Of a stretch of DNA of 64,000 bases, positions 29,784 to 42,533 are shown one piece after another. Position 1 is the first letter of the stretch. Every line of letters starts with the position of its first letter. This stretch comes from Progne subis subis (taxonomy: Eukaryota; Chordata; Aves; Passeriformes; Hirundinidae): the NCBI GenBank assembly GCA_022316685.1, contig JAKJHU010000082.1:434001-498000 (forward strand), in the 5' to 3' direction. The notes under the pieces were generated by a model, which saw nothing but the letters and a program-made list of their open reading frames with translations, was not told where the DNA came from and did no database searches. A program made the translations under genes and the position numbers.

Positions 29784-29819
29784 AAATCTTTAGCTACTTA
29801 TAAAAGTAGCTAAAGATTT
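29784..29819. repeat. Perfect hairpin, 16-bp arms with 4-nt loop
   Basis: The arm AAATCTTTAGCTACTT (29784-29799) is exactly reverse-complementary to AAGTAGCTAAAGATTT (29804-29819), separated only by ATAA. This is the strongest perfect short inverted repeat I saw in the window. It could be a remnant of a small inverted-repeat element or a chance product of a template-switch mutation. The arms are too short for a typical microRNA precursor. Confidence 0.93.
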
Positions 29820-32800
29820 ACTGGGCCCAGCCCACACTGGTATAACTACCCAGCTCCACCTCGCCGGGACACAAGGCACTCAAATGTGACTTTATCAGCA
29901 CAGAAATGGGGGCACAGTGACAACTTTGGCTCTTCTCTTTCAAGGTGAGAAGGGATATCCATCACCTCACTGTCCTGAATGTTAGCTCCTGTCTGTCTGC
30001 TTCAGAAAACACCACGAACAGCAGACACCCCCTCCACACCAGGCTGTTTAAGATGCTCACAGTGCTTTTAGGGAGTAACATAAAAGGCTTCTATAAAAAA
30101 GAGTGGGAATAATCTGCCCTGCCTTGTGGATAGGACTAAAATGAATGTACAGTGGCTAAAACCACTGTACAGAAAGTTCAGACCAAGTTTCATGAAAAAC
30201 CAGGAACAGGTATAACATGCAATATATCACCAAGGGAAGCTGTTGCATCTCTGCCACTACAGATCTGTAAGATTAGGACAGAAAAGTATTTCTCAGGAAT
30301 GACAAGGGGCTGGCCTTGGGCAGGAGGATGGACTGACGACATCCTGACATTTCTTTTCAGATCTATTTTTGCGCAGCATTGCTGATAAAATGTTAGTTGC
30401 TGTTATTGAAATGCAGATAGATGTCTCTTCCAAAAGCCTTCCATAATCCCAGAGCATTTTGTGAGGGACAGAATCCTGACAATCTGATTCATTAGATCCC
30501 ACTTTGTTTCTAGCCAAACTACCCTTAAGCCTGAAAGTCAAATCCTGGAAGTGGTTACCAGCTTCCCCACCGGAAAGGGAGCTGACTGTTGCATGGCTGA
30601 CTGTGCCAGTCAGTGTAAACTGAATTACAGTTACATTCTTTCTTTTGGGTACATTTTATCAGATTTTTTTTTAACAGAGATTGCTCCCATGGATGTCCCT
30701 AAATGAGCTGAGTCCACTTTGCACCCATACAATGCTTGCAGTTACTTTGTGGGTTTTGTAGGAGTTTATTTTTGGGGAGGTATTTTTTGGACAAGGGAAG
30801 GGGAAGGGAGAAGGGTCAGAGAATGTTTCTGATGCCCTGAAAAAGGCTCTAGGATGCCATGGTGAGTTTAGTTATTTTAAAGGCCAGTTTCAACACCAGT
30901 CTGTGAAAATCCTTTTTGGGCCAGAACTTGAAATACTGAAATGTGGAAAACTGCTGATCCAGAACCTTCTCACACTTACAATCTTATAGTCGTATTTTCA
31001 AGCTTTCCGTCAAAACTAGGAAACAAAAATTACAATTGTAGAAAAAGGACAAAGTGAGGTATGCTTATACCATGATAATTTCAAGAACCGTGACTTTACA
31101 TATACTTCAATTATTCACAATAAATTCATTAGCTAAAGAGATACCAAAAGCCATTCATTGCACTCTTGTGAAAGTCTTCATGCTCCAGTTATGAAAAATG
31201 CTGGTCACATTTGACAGCCAGCATTTTCACAGGCACATTTAGTCCTGTTAGTCTCTCCTTAGTCCTTCCTGGAAACACAGACCTGTTGGGAAGGTAATTC
31301 CACAGAAGACTTCTTTCTCTCTTGACATCACCCTTGATGTTAAACATTAGATAGAGGTGAAAAAAAAGTGCAGATTACAGTAATTTTCTCCTGTGATCAC
31401 TCAGGTTTGACATGCACCATAATGTGAGCACTCCAAGAAAGGGCTGACAGACTCACTTTAGTAGCCATGGTGATGAAGAAAGGCAGAGGTATTAGAAAAA
31501 ATGTAAAAGTTTCCATAAGTGAAAACTAAAACACCCTTTGCAGCTTGGAGTAGGCCTGTGCCACAGCATTTAAACTAAAAAATGAGATCACGGGAATGGA
31601 TACAGAAAACATATCAAAGCACTAAGGGCAGATAAGAATCACTGAATAGCCAAATGCCTCTTAACAGATTAGTTCTGCTTAGTAACAAAGCAGTTACCTG
31701 GTGAAAAATTACTTGCCCAGGTGAAAAATACAAAAGGCATGAACTACCTGTGCACCAGGGCAAGCAGCAAGGAACAAGGTACAAACACAAGGACTAAGTT
31801 AAGCACATGTCCGAAAGAACTACACCCTTACTAGCAACATATAAATATGGAATGAGTGAGTGTAAGTTAGTAGATAAATGTATTACATAAATAGGCGTTT
31901 CCCCTGCCATGACCTGTCACAGTGATAAATGCTGTAAATTTCCCTAAACCTGTCATTGATGGAAGACAAGTGGAAGGCTTTAAGAGATGCAGGAAGATTT
32001 CACAGTTCCCATAACACCCAGCCATGTCTGTGCACAGGTGTGCCCTGGGAACATCAGCCTGGAGGGCAACTTCCACTGCCTTCTGTTTTGCTTCAGTTCT
32101 GCTCCTACAGAACTTCCAGCCATCTGCAGTGAATGGGTACATGGCAGCTGGGTTGTTTGGTGCTTTTTTGGGGATTTTTTCTGGTTTTTTTTTTTGTTTG
32201 GTTTGGTTTGTGATTTAGGTTTTGTTTTGGTTTGTTGGAGTGGCTCTTTTGTCCACAGGTTTTGTGTGTGTGTTTTTAAAGTACTGCTGAAGAAAAAGTT
32301 TATTCCTATAGGGTAACGCAAATCCTGATGGAAGAGCCAGCAATCAGCCGGTAAACTATTGTTGCAGAGGAAGAAATCACAGAAATTTAGTCTTACTGCA
32401 GTTTGCTCAAGGAGATCTCAGGAGACTTTCAGCACAGATCAGAAACTACCCATATATGTTCTTGAACCTGGCCCCATTAAAAAAAACAACCAACCAACCA
32501 AGCAAATATGGAGGATTTTCCAAGTACTAGAATTTTTTTCTTTTCCAATAGCTGCACAAAATACTGAACATATTAACAGGCTGAAGGTAAAGAAACTGTT
32601 TGAGCTCTGATTCTCTGTTACAATTGAAGACTGATAATTATACAACTGAAATTTCCACATTTAAACAAAATATGGCCATAAAAGGTATTCCACATTACCA
32701 CACTATTAAATGTACTGAATATTGGTAATATTGTACTTGGATGATTCAGTTTTCTCCTACTAAATACACAATGCAAATTGAATTTTCCATAAAAACCTTT

Positions 32801-33753
32801 AATAAACTAATGATATTATGAAATACTATAAAAGCATATTATATTAAAGCAAAAGATTACAAAAGAAATAGTAAGTTACTCCAACAATTTAAAAAGATAG
32901 GAGTTATTTTTAAAAAGTGTATAGAGGTTTCTCTAAAAACATAGGGTAGGCAGGCCCTTTGAGGGAATGAAAGCTTCAATTAGTACTATAATATTATGCC
33001 TGGACTGCAGAAAGTCTTCATCAGGAAATGAACTATTAATATCAGGGAATACACAGAAAGTATTTACCCTTGTAAGAAGCAGATACTTCTCACAATATAA
33101 ACACTTCAAATCAATAAATGGAGAAGCTAAATTAAAACTACTGTCTAATGTAACCTTTATCACAAAAGCCAGCCTGTCGTCTAAGTTCAGTATTTCAGAT
33201 GATGATTTTCTACACGAAAAGTAAATCAGTATATTAATGAAAAACATGTTGATTAACCCAATGTAAAAGGTGAAGAAAATAATTAGGCTAATGAATTCCC
33301 AGTCAGCAGAGTCTGCAGTGTCAGTGACAACAGCATGTGATTAACATACCTGGAAGGATCCTAAAGGAATGCAAGCAAAAGAACCAAATCTAAGCTGGAA
33401 CACCCACAGTAACAGAAAAAATTTAAAAAGGAAAAAAAAATGACAAGGACATCTTTTCACTAGGTATTGATCTTCATGCAGCCAAAAATCACTGGATCCC
33501 ATGAGCGACAATCTTGATATTAAAATGAGGGTCAATATATAAAAACCATTTAGGAACCTTGGCTTGGCAGGGTAAGAGTTGATGCCAGTGTAAGCTTTTG
33601 GGAAAAGTGACTGAACAATTCTTTCAGGATGCTGTAAAATACTGTTTGGGACAAGCACTTGGACTTCTGCTTACTGAACATGACAACTCCCCGAGAACAG
33701 GGCCACTCACCTTTTACCAGTTCCCTTCCTTAGAAAAGGTGAAAATTCTCAAG
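29820..33753. other. Unique sequence with one T/G-rich tract, no gene recognised
   Basis: No coding sequence is supported; frames are up to about 113 codons and lack domains. A purine-rich patch (GGGAAGGGGAAGGGAG-like) lies at about 30796-30818. A T/G-rich low-complexity tract lies at about 32160-32240 and produces overlapping artefactual frames on both strands. The remainder is AT-rich and unremarkable. Confidence 0.55.
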
Positions 33754-34308
33754 CAATACTGTGGGAAATCAAGGCACAGAAAATTCTCAAAATCTTGTGC
33801 GTGCAGGCCCAAACACAGTAATGAATACAGGGTTCGACCTGAGACCTTGGAAAAGACTTCCAAATTCAGAGACCTTAAGCAAAACTGTGGGGTTGTAGTT
33901 TAGATAAAAACATATTAAGCTAGGTAGTGGAAAGTTCTAAAGCTTTTAAGGGTAGATACAGAAGTAGTTACATAAATAGTAAAAGATTTTAAGACTGTAG
34001 CAAGTAAGTTTCTGTGTCACTATAGGATTGGATTAGAAAGCCTGCGTTGCGACAAGAGTGATACAGTTTAATTAGCTATTAGTGTGAAAGTAAGAACAAC
34101 TTGTGTGGGAGTAGATTATTGGCTAATAAACCTTTTAAAATCCCCTTGTAACCTGTGGTCTTGTGACCACTGACCGCGGACACTTGACCTCTAACTTATG
34201 TGGTGAACACATTCTCACTCCTCCATGAGACTGTAGAAGAGCAATAAATAATCCTTTAAACATCTCTCGGTGGTCCCATCTCTCTTGCACAAGCCTGACA
34301 CACAATAC
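33754..34308 (+). mobile_element. Solo LTR, ERVK-like endogenous retrovirus
   Basis: The LTR spans 33760-34302 (543 bp), beginning TGTGGGAAATCAAGG and ending AAGCCTGACACA. It is flanked by the perfect 6-bp target-site duplication CAATAC at 33754-33759 and 34303-34308. A 6-bp duplication is usual for beta-retrovirus-like (ERVK) elements. A polyadenylation signal AATAAA at 34243-34248 lies about 55 bp before the LTR end on the plus strand, which sets the orientation. There is no retroviral interior on either side, so it is a solo LTR. A 101-codon plus-strand frame that enters it from upstream (33598-33903) is best regarded as chance. Confidence 0.9.
34243..34248 (+). promoter_or_regulatory. LTR polyadenylation signal AATAAA
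   Basis: A canonical AATAAA lies near the 3' end of the ERVK-like LTR, in the position expected for the signal that ends viral transcripts at the R/U5 border. Downstream is TCTCTCGGTGGTCCCATCTC, a plausible GU-rich partner region. Function is inferred from position only. Confidence 0.6.
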
Positions 34309-35300
34309 CATCTTTTTAACAACTGCACCATCCTAGGATCTTCAGAGCAGCTATCAAGCTTTACTATTCTCCCTTTTCTTCAAAAAGTATTTTTTAATGA
34401 AGAGAGAATTTAAGAGAAAACTTGCTCGACATGCGGAAGTCCCATATTCTGCTTAAGGGACTCAGGACACGAAAAAATGTCAGGTAAAATAGACTTAATA
34501 CAAATGCAAACTTGTATATGACATACATATATAATACAGCAACCTGAGCAAAAATGTTTAAAACCGCCATTAAATCTTCTGTCTAACTCTTAACAGTTAT
34601 AAAATACTTACACAGCAAGATACGATTTGAGCAACTTTAAGTATTTGTCACATATTTTGTCCATAGCCAGGGAGCAGAACAGGAAGAGAGAAATCAGGGG
34701 CTGTTACTTCTGAACAAAATTATTTATGTATTATTACTTTTGGCAATTGCAATGATTCATTTCTATAAAAGCAAATTCAAGTGTAATTGTGTAATTATTG
34801 TGTTTTCATTAAAAATATATTGATAGTGGGTGCCTGCTGTATTATTCTCTTTATTCTGTTCTGCTTCACAACAAATTCAGTGTAAGAAACACCTCATTTC
34901 AGGATCTGTGGGCCAACAGTCAGGTTCTGAGTACTCACACAACCTTTACATGTATCCTTCAAATTACACTGAAAATTCCTTCCTTAAAAATGCCAAGAAA
35001 TTCAAAATACAGTCCACAGGCTCAGATGCTGCTGCTCATGTACATTCCTACCTGCAAAGGGAACAGGTGCATCTTTATCCAAAGCAACCAGGGGAGGGTC
35101 CAAAATCACAGTGTTGTTGTTTTCAGTTATGATTCCATGGTACGATGTCTCAATCCAGGGTTTGTGTTTGTTCACTAGAAAAAAAAAAAACAAAAAACAA
35201 ACCAAACATGCCTAATTAATTTGGTTTGTGTTTCATATCCATTCAGCTCATTTTATCTATAAAGAGAAATTATTTAACATGCTTCCAGCATTAATGGTAT
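34309..35300. other. Unique AT-rich sequence, no gene recognised
   Basis: Short open frames only. An imperfect-loop inverted repeat lies at its right end: ACAAACCAAA (35197-35206) pairs with TTTGGTTTGT (35220-35229). An A run occurs at 35178-35190. Nothing else stands out. Confidence 0.55.
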
Positions 35301-36052
35301 TACTCTGTCTTGGATTACAATATATAACAAAAGCATGTATTCTATTCCCAATCTGTTGAAACCAGTTGAAGAGGTGTTTTTTTGTTTCTTTTAACTCCAG
35401 TGGGGAGGGGGTGCCTTCTGTTAATGGACCATCTGCTAAAACCCGGTGGAGCAATGTTCCTTATCTCTTCCATGACCCATGCTCCCTCCATGGGGATATC
35501 TTCTGTTCATGGGCCATTAAGGCTCACTGCATAACTTATAAAATTACATAATTCCATTTCGAGATGCTCCACCCAGTGGGAGGAGCCAAGGATTCTTACC
35601 TAGATAAAAGCTAACATTCAATACAGCAGGACAGCTTGTTTTCCTCTGGATTCCAGAGGAACACTGGACCCATCTCACCACCACTGGACCCTTCTACAGG
35701 GTCATCTCTACTCCAACAGAACCACATCTGTCACTCCAGGAGGACTTATTTGGACTACTCCCAACACCCTGACCAGAGTGTGAGGTCATATCCTGACTGC
35801 ATCAGTGTTTCTAAGATTTTTTTTTAAATTATTCTTTGTTTGTTTGCTTTACTATATTTGTATTTTTAAATATTCCTTGTAAATATTCCTTGTAAAGAAC
35901 TGTTCCCAATTCCTGTTCCCAAATCTTTGCCTGAAGGCCCTTAATTGCAAAATTATAATAATTTGGAGGGAGAAGGTTTACATTCTCCATTCCAAAGGAG
36001 GCTCCAGCTTTCCCTGGAAGACACCTGTCTTTTCCTAAACCAAGACATACTC
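35301..36052 (+). mobile_element. Solo LTR, ERVL-like endogenous retrovirus (copy B)
   Basis: The LTR spans 35306-36047 (742 bp), with inverted terminal motifs TGTCTTGG and CCAAGACA and the perfect 5-bp target-site duplication TACTC at 35301-35305 and 36048-36052. It is a diverged relative of the LTR at 21217-21974, in the same orientation. A CCACCC/GGGAGGAGCC block followed by the TATA-like TAGATAAAAGC near 35600 suggests a plus-strand promoter; orientation is inferred from that. A short internal tandem duplication (AAATATTCCTTGT twice) lies at about 35867-35894. No retroviral coding region adjoins it. Confidence 0.92.
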
Positions 36053-37035
36053 AAAAGCCACTAATAAAATCCCTACAATAAACATTCAAATATTTAAAAA
36101 AAATTACATGCACATTGTAATGCACTGATGAGAAAACCAACACTTGCAGACATCCCTCCAATTAAGACAGCAAAATAAAAAGGCAATTTGCAAAATATTT
36201 TTAATGTTTTCTCAACTGTCAGCCTAATTACATTCAGACACTTTTGAAGGAATTACTTTCAGTTGCAAAGCCCTGGTGCAAGAGAGAGGGCATCCAGAGA
36301 AACCCAACTTGACAAGACACAAAGTAGAATGATTGGTGAGAACTTGACTCTTGGTCACCTTCTCACCTTGCATTTTTTGGAACAATACCTACAATTACTT
36401 CTGTGTTCTGTACATTGCAGAGAAAACAAACTTCTATATTTTAATCAGCAATAAAAGTCTGCACTTCCTTACAATTTAACCAGGGTGTCTCAAGTTTTTT
36501 CGGGGAAAACCTGTCCTGCAAATCCAGCTGTTGAACATTTGGATATCTGGTCTTGAAGCACATAGGAAGATCACACAAAAAGACACTTTAAGGAGAGGCT
36601 ATACCACATCACCTGATCGTCTTATTGCTGAACCCTCTCCATTTACAACCCTTTCACCATCCATCTCCTATTGACAGGAAAGGATGAAGACACAAAATAA
36701 AAAGGAGGGGGGAAATGTAAGAGGCTTAGCTTTGCCCTGCTTATAAATTGAGCTTTCCTCCTGAAGGCACAATCTGAATGTTACGCCACTGGAACTCCTA
36801 CATAAGGAACACAATGGTGACAGCTAAACTAATTTCAATTTGAGCAATTTACTCCCCCAGGGAAGAGGGAGCACTGCATCAAGGAGTATCTATCCCATTT
36901 GCAGCAAACTCAGATGCAAGGTAATTTCTATACCTATTATTCAGCTGCGTGTACCAGATGCTGAGGAAAATACCTGGTGAGTTAACAGAAACCACTTCAA
37001 AGATGGAGAGCTGACACTTAAAGTGAAACCAAATT
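36053..37035. other. Unique sequence, no gene recognised
   Basis: The stretch right of LTR copy B is AT-rich, with open frames no longer than about 63 codons. I see no element ends and no structured RNA. Confidence 0.55.
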
Positions 37036-37120
37036 AAAAAAAAAAAAAATTACAAAACAAAACAAAACAAAACAAAAAAAAAAAAAAAAAACCAAAACAA
37101 AACAAAACAAACAAAAAAAA
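37036..37120. repeat. A-rich low-complexity tract with (AAAAC)n
   Basis: Runs of A are interspersed with AAAAC and AAAC units over about 85 bp. The complementary reading produces a poly-phenylalanine-like frame that is not a gene. There is no adjacent retroposon body that would make it a poly(A) tail. Confidence 0.9.
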
Positions 37121-40100
37121 CCCCCACAGATATAACCCTAAACTCTTTCCTGCCTTGTCTTCTGTAAAACCCCCAGACATCAATGAGATTCAAGTTTCTC
37201 CCTTTGTGAAGCAGGCAGCAAAAACCACCAAGACAAGAGAGTGGTCTCTGGCCACAGGTAAATGTGGGCAATTAACAAATTATTTTTTTCACTGGCTATT
37301 TGGGAAGAGCATACAAATATATTCTTGGCAAATTGAAGTTCATTCTTTTCCTTTATTGCTTGTTTGTTTAACCATTAGGAAACTGTGGACTTAGGAAGAC
37401 TGATCCTTCTAAAGCTGAATTATTTTATATTCTAGCAGTAATCTGGGAGCTTTGAGCTCATTTCTATGTTGCAATAGGTCTTCTTTCAGAAGAAAACATA
37501 CTTCACAGTAGCTGGTTTTGCCCATTTTTGCTATAACTAAGCAACAGGAAGATTAAACTGGGAATGAATGTGTCAGGGAAAGGTGAAATGGAAAACAGGG
37601 GTCTCAAATCTCCTTATCTGGTAATGACTGTACAGAGGAGAGACTGGTGAGTTCGTGTAATAGATGAAGGCCAAAAGTCTTGTTGATGTTGAAAAATGAG
37701 AAGTGATGGATGCAATTTCAGAGCTTTTAATGGCATTTGGGATTCTGGTTTGCAGAGCAGTTGAAGTATTCTGTATTTTTTTATTGGAATACGTGAATTG
37801 CCTGAACATACAGACACACAAATGTGCTCCAGTGGCACTCAGGTGTGACTCCCAGGATCTGATGGACACAGGCTTCATTGAGCCAAAGGGTAACCCTTGA
37901 CTGCAGGCAGATGCAACTGAACCACAATGAAACAGTAAACAGGAACTTACATGAAAAGGGAACTCCTTATGCAACTCAAATTTCGAGTACCAAATGCTTT
38001 TCATTCCTTCTGATTCTGTTAAGGGTCTGAACTCCCAAAAAAACAACCAGCCAAACAAAAAAAACAAAGAAGGAAAAAAATTTTCCTCTTACTAATTCCT
38101 AGAGAATACTTTTGATGACACTTTTACTTAAGCAACACTCAGGATACAGTGAGGGCAATTCTGCCAGCCATAGCTTTTTCCAGTTGGTGTCCAATGAGCA
38201 ATAGCAGCAGTCAAAAGAGTGAAAAAAACTCCATTCCCTAAATTATATTGGAGGGAAGAAAAGTACAGGACGAACAAATGCTACAGACCTTAGAGACTGG
38301 TATTGGGAAGAGGAAAACAATAAAGCAAAAGCAAAATAAAATAAAATATCAAATTATTTGCAAGGTCTTATCTTGGAGATGAATCTTGGAGATACATTCC
38401 CAAAAGTAGAAACTATGGCTATATAAGCTTCATTTGATCCCTGGTGTCAAAACTTTGCAAATAATGGAAACCTTCCATGCTCTTTGGGAGTACAAAACAA
38501 TTCTTTTTGCATCAGGTGATCTCTCTTTGTATATTTTCACATGATGAAAATTATTGATCCTTTTACACTGTTTTGGATACCTGCTTTAAAATAAGAAATC
38601 TTTAATCCTGAGATGACTAGCTGGTGTTCTGGCTGGGGAGTGCTGTTCATATTCTCCCTGCTAAAGGCTGGTAAAATATTACCACAGAACTAAATGCAGA
38701 AACCATTCTAAAGGCTTTCATAAAATATTAGATTCTAAAGGAAAAGCCTTCATATGTAACATGATCAATGAATACTTTAAGTTTCTTACTCTATAGGCAA
38801 AAGTACAAAATATTAGACTGGTTCAAGTCAGTGTTTATCCACAGGTCAACACAACTCTCACATCTCTGGTATTTTCCTATCCCTATGCAATGTCTTCAAA
38901 ATAACAGAATTTTCAAAATTCAGAAGTGTTTTGTCTTGTCTTATTTGAGCTACTAATTCTGCTTCAGTATATGTGAGTCAGATTTTAGCTTTCCAAAAAC
39001 ACAGTAATGCCACCTTGCATTTATTTAAACACCACGACAAAAACCTTTTACCATGCTGTCTGTTTCAGGCTATATGAAACTGTATGTTTAACTAGAAAAG
39101 AAAAACAAAATTCACATTATTGAAAAAGTTCCAAAACTTTGATTATATACAATGCTTATTAGGATATTATAAAGATATATCTATATCTATATATATGTAT
39201 ATGTAAATATGTATGTATACTTTTTGGAATTCTTTAAAGTTTCAAATAAGATGGGAAATTTTCGTTTTATCTTTAAAATGGAAAAGGCAGAAATGGCTAA
39301 AAAAAATTTCAATGCTTCTCAACAATGCGTAAAATTCACAGCATTCTATAAAATAAAGTGATAGGCAAATTACTTTTCTTTGGTTTGCATTTACTAAAGA
39401 TGATGGAAGAGATCTATATACAGATTTGTATGTGAAATTTCAGGAACTAAAAAAGCAGAGCATTACATAGCCAGTTAAGCTCAAATAAGAATATAAACTG
39501 CATAATCAGAAGGTAAGTTATACAAAAAAATCTTTTCCCTCTCACAGTATATTAAGTTGTAGTACACTGATATTAACCCTAAAACTAGAAAAAAAAAAAA
39601 AAGGGGGGTGGTTCTTTCTCACAAAATATCTTCTCTGGAAATATTTATTGTTTCCCTCTTCCTTGCATTTGTCTAGCTGGGTGGAAGCTGGAATCAGTTC
39701 AAGGCTTGCATGAATTCAAACATATTTAGTTCAGACATAAAGAGACCCATGCTGTGGGTTTTTTGTCTTTTTTGAACTTCCCTCCCTTCCTAAAGTTTAT
39801 TAGTCATTCATATAAACCCATACCATAAATAATTTATACCATCTAGGAAAAGGCAATTAATCTTCCTTTATTACAGCTTGAGGCCAATCCTTTAAAATTT
39901 GTCTCCACCATCCACACTGCATTTTCCTGGTCTGTTCCACCAAAGGCTGTGACCACAAGCCTTGGGTTGCAATGAAAGCACCAAAAAGGTGCCAGAAAAG
40001 GCCCCTCTGTGCTCCCTCTGTAAACGCTCCGGGCACCAGAGCACACGAGCAAACCATGGCCAAGGAAAAACAACGCCGGAGTCTGCAGGGCGTGTCATGT

Positions 40101-40420
40101 CCCAGCACTGCTGGTCTGAAAGGACAAGCCCCAGCTGAAACAGAATGAATATAGAGAAAGGCACAGATGATGTTTAGAATGCCCAAACCATGCTGATCTC
40201 AGACAGTGTATTCAAGACTTCTATTCATGCACAGTAATTCCCAAAGGCAATCACAGGCTATGCATTAAATCTTCCAAGTCTCAAAGCCTGTGAGCAACAG
40301 AGCTGTGATTTGTCAGTGCAGGAGCATTACAATAACAGGAGAACAATAAGGACAACATGTATCAGGACATATCTTATGAGCAAAGCCATCTTTTCTCTAA
40401 GCTGAGACAGACACTTGTTT
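37121..40420. other. Unique AT-rich sequence with a TA-rich microsatellite
   Basis: No supported gene is present. The 164-codon minus-strand frame at 37573-38067 and the overlapping 109-, 90- and 76-codon minus-strand frames at about 39843-40186 have no recognisable domains. A TATATC/TATG microsatellite occupies about 39173-39220. The patch 39900-40140 is more GC-balanced than its surroundings. Confidence 0.55.
39173..39220. repeat. TA-rich microsatellite
   Basis: Imperfect dinucleotide and tetranucleotide repeats (ATATCT, then ATATGTAT-like units) span about 48 bp. It is interrupted at several positions, so likely older and less mutable than a pure repeat. Confidence 0.8.
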
Positions 40421-40447
40421 GGGCCGGGGGAGAGGGGAGTGGGTGGG
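40421..40447 (+). other. G-quadruplex-forming motif
   Basis: Five runs of three or more G are separated by loops of one to three bases (GGGCC, GGGGGAGA, GGGGAGT, GGGT, GGG). This matches the usual four-run G-quadruplex pattern with short loops. It stands alone in AT-rich surroundings, not at a CpG island or promoter I can identify. Folding in the cell is not shown. Confidence 0.75.
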
Positions 40448-42533
40448 AAGAAGCATGTGCACCAGGGACACACTACAATGGTATTTGCAAAATTCAGATG
40501 GTTTCTGACTCTTAATCAGTTAGAAAATGTCACTGATCCAAAAGTAACACATTATAAAAGAATTATAAAAGAAAAAAGTGACTATTAGAAGGTTTAACTC
40601 CTGACACCAGATTCAATATTGTCAGCTGATTTAACTGACAATTTCTAAACTTCAGGCAGTTAAAACCTGAGGTAGCAAATTATAATGGTTAAGATTTTTT
40701 TTATGAATGTAAATGTCTTCTTTCTTTGTCTCCTCTAAATAACAATGGATATATTTTCCATTTAATTGTGTTGATAATATGCCCTTTCATCTCTAGCTTA
40801 AAGAGGTTGTCAGTTCCACAAAAACTGGCAGAAAATTTAGGGTTTCTTACCACCTCTTTCAGCTCTAAGTCTTTTCATCCGCTAACTTCACTGATCTTCA
40901 GCTCAGCCTTCTGGAATCCTGTGTAGGTGTCAAAGGTCTTCCCCTCAGAACCAACCAACCTGATGATGCCCAAGAAGCCTTTGAGACACTTAGGAAATCC
41001 CATTAACTCCTGCAGAATGTCAGAGACTGAACTTCCTCGCTGCAAGCCCTCCCCTTGTACAGCAAGACATGCTGGGGGATGCTACACAGCCAATTCCCGA
41101 GGGATGCAGCTGCCACAAGGACAGATGCAAGGCATGATCCCTCTGGCTGGAAAAGCCCCCAGACCTGGACAACACTGACCTGGGGGTCACTCCTCCCTGG
41201 GGACAGTGTTTTCCTGGGTAATCGCCACAGTGACGCTGATGGGATCAGCCACAGCCACAGCTCATGATCATTTTTCAGGTGTTTCAAAGGAAATGGCAAA
41301 TAAAACCACGATTTTTCCGTTGTTGAGTTCCTGAGAGCTGTTCTCTGGAGAGCTTTAACAGCCCTGGGCTCTGGACCAAGAAGGAGAAACTTGAAAGAGG
41401 GTGAGGTCAGAAGATGGTTTTGATTCACAAGTGTGGCTCGTGCCACAGTCATTCTTTGATGAATAAGTGAGAAGGTTTGACATCTCATCCTTAACAGAAA
41501 TTCACTGGAGTCTCCAGTAACTCCATTTTCTGGCAACTGAAATATTTCATAGATAGTGTTTTTCACTAAGAAAGTCCTCATCTTATATACATGACTGTAT
41601 TGTGCACATGTGGCTTTATAGCAGAGGAGACCTTAATTCCCCCAAGGTATGTCTCGAGATAGAAACCTGGATTTCCAGAATGAGCTGGGAAAAGGCAGCA
41701 GCAAAATCCCAAATTTCATAAAGTAGCAGCTAAGAACAAAAATGTTCAGAAGACAGGCAGTTTTGGGGGCTTAGGTCATTAAAGAAATGAAGATTGGAGC
41801 TTGAGAAAGAATTTAAGACTTCCTCTGGAAGGCAGAGAAAACAAGGACATTGATTAATGCATTTTTGAGGAAAAAGAAACTAAGAAAAAAGTGGAAACTG
41901 AAAATAGTTGTGAAGTAGGAGAAGTAAATAAATGTTTACATTTTACAGTATTAAATCTTCCTCAGAATTAGGAAAAAAAAACAAAAAACAAACCATTGAG
42001 TAGCTCTATCAGGAGGAACTGTGTTTCCCTACTTACCAAACCCCTGAAAACTTTCCAGAAACATTCCCATATGAATCACATCTTATATGCCAAAGACAAA
42101 TTGTAGAGAAGAAATTTATTCTGTCCCACACACTTTGTTTTCCCTGTGATGCCATTGCCTGAATTACTGAAATTTCAGTAGTTATGTTCTACCTTCATTT
42201 TTAGATAGATCACTTTAAACCATAACGCTTTATGTCCTTTTACATAAAATAATAATGTGAAACTCCTGCCCCAATTAAGGCAATGGGAGTTCTGACACTA
42301 AGATCAGTTAAATCAGATTTTTTATGATTTACGATGTGTGATTATGAGATTATGAGATCTCTCTCTTTGGAGAACATTTTAACTGAGCAATACATTATGG
42401 GCAGTGCATCTCAGCAACATTAAATTAATCAGTGGAGCTCTTGTGGATACCATGACACTGCTTTGATTGTGCTGCACAGCAAAACCTATTCTGCACCAAA
42501 CACACTGCACTATGTTTTCTGTCATAAACATAT
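40448..42533. other. Unique sequence including a 192-codon minus-strand frame
   Basis: At 41003-41581 on the minus strand there is an uninterrupted 192-codon frame from an ATG. It has no domain or family resemblance that I recognise, and overlapping plus-strand frames (40927-41178, 41055-41267) cross its region. The region is more GC-balanced (about 41000-41260), which lowers stop-codon frequency and makes chance frames longer. I do not call it a gene. The rest is AT-rich background. Confidence 0.5.

Noticed and set aside
33825..33845. GGTTCGA word as a tRNA B box
   Set aside because: It lies inside the ERVK-like LTR, and I could not find an A box or a cloverleaf around it.
21217..36047. A 14-kb provirus bounded by the two related LTRs
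   Set aside because: Each LTR has its own perfect and different target-site duplication, no retroviral coding sequence lies between, and an unrelated LTR with its own duplication sits inside.
37050..37271. Minus-strand frame ending in phenylalanine-rich sequence
   Set aside because: Produced by the A-rich low-complexity tract read on the opposite strand.
37573..38067. 164-codon minus-strand open frame
   Set aside because: No recognisable motif, and a smaller frame overlaps it on the same strand in another phase; not distinguishable from chance.
41003..41581. 192-codon minus-strand open frame
   Set aside because: No domain recognised, crossed by open frames on the other strand, and located in a locally GC-balanced patch where long chance frames are expected.
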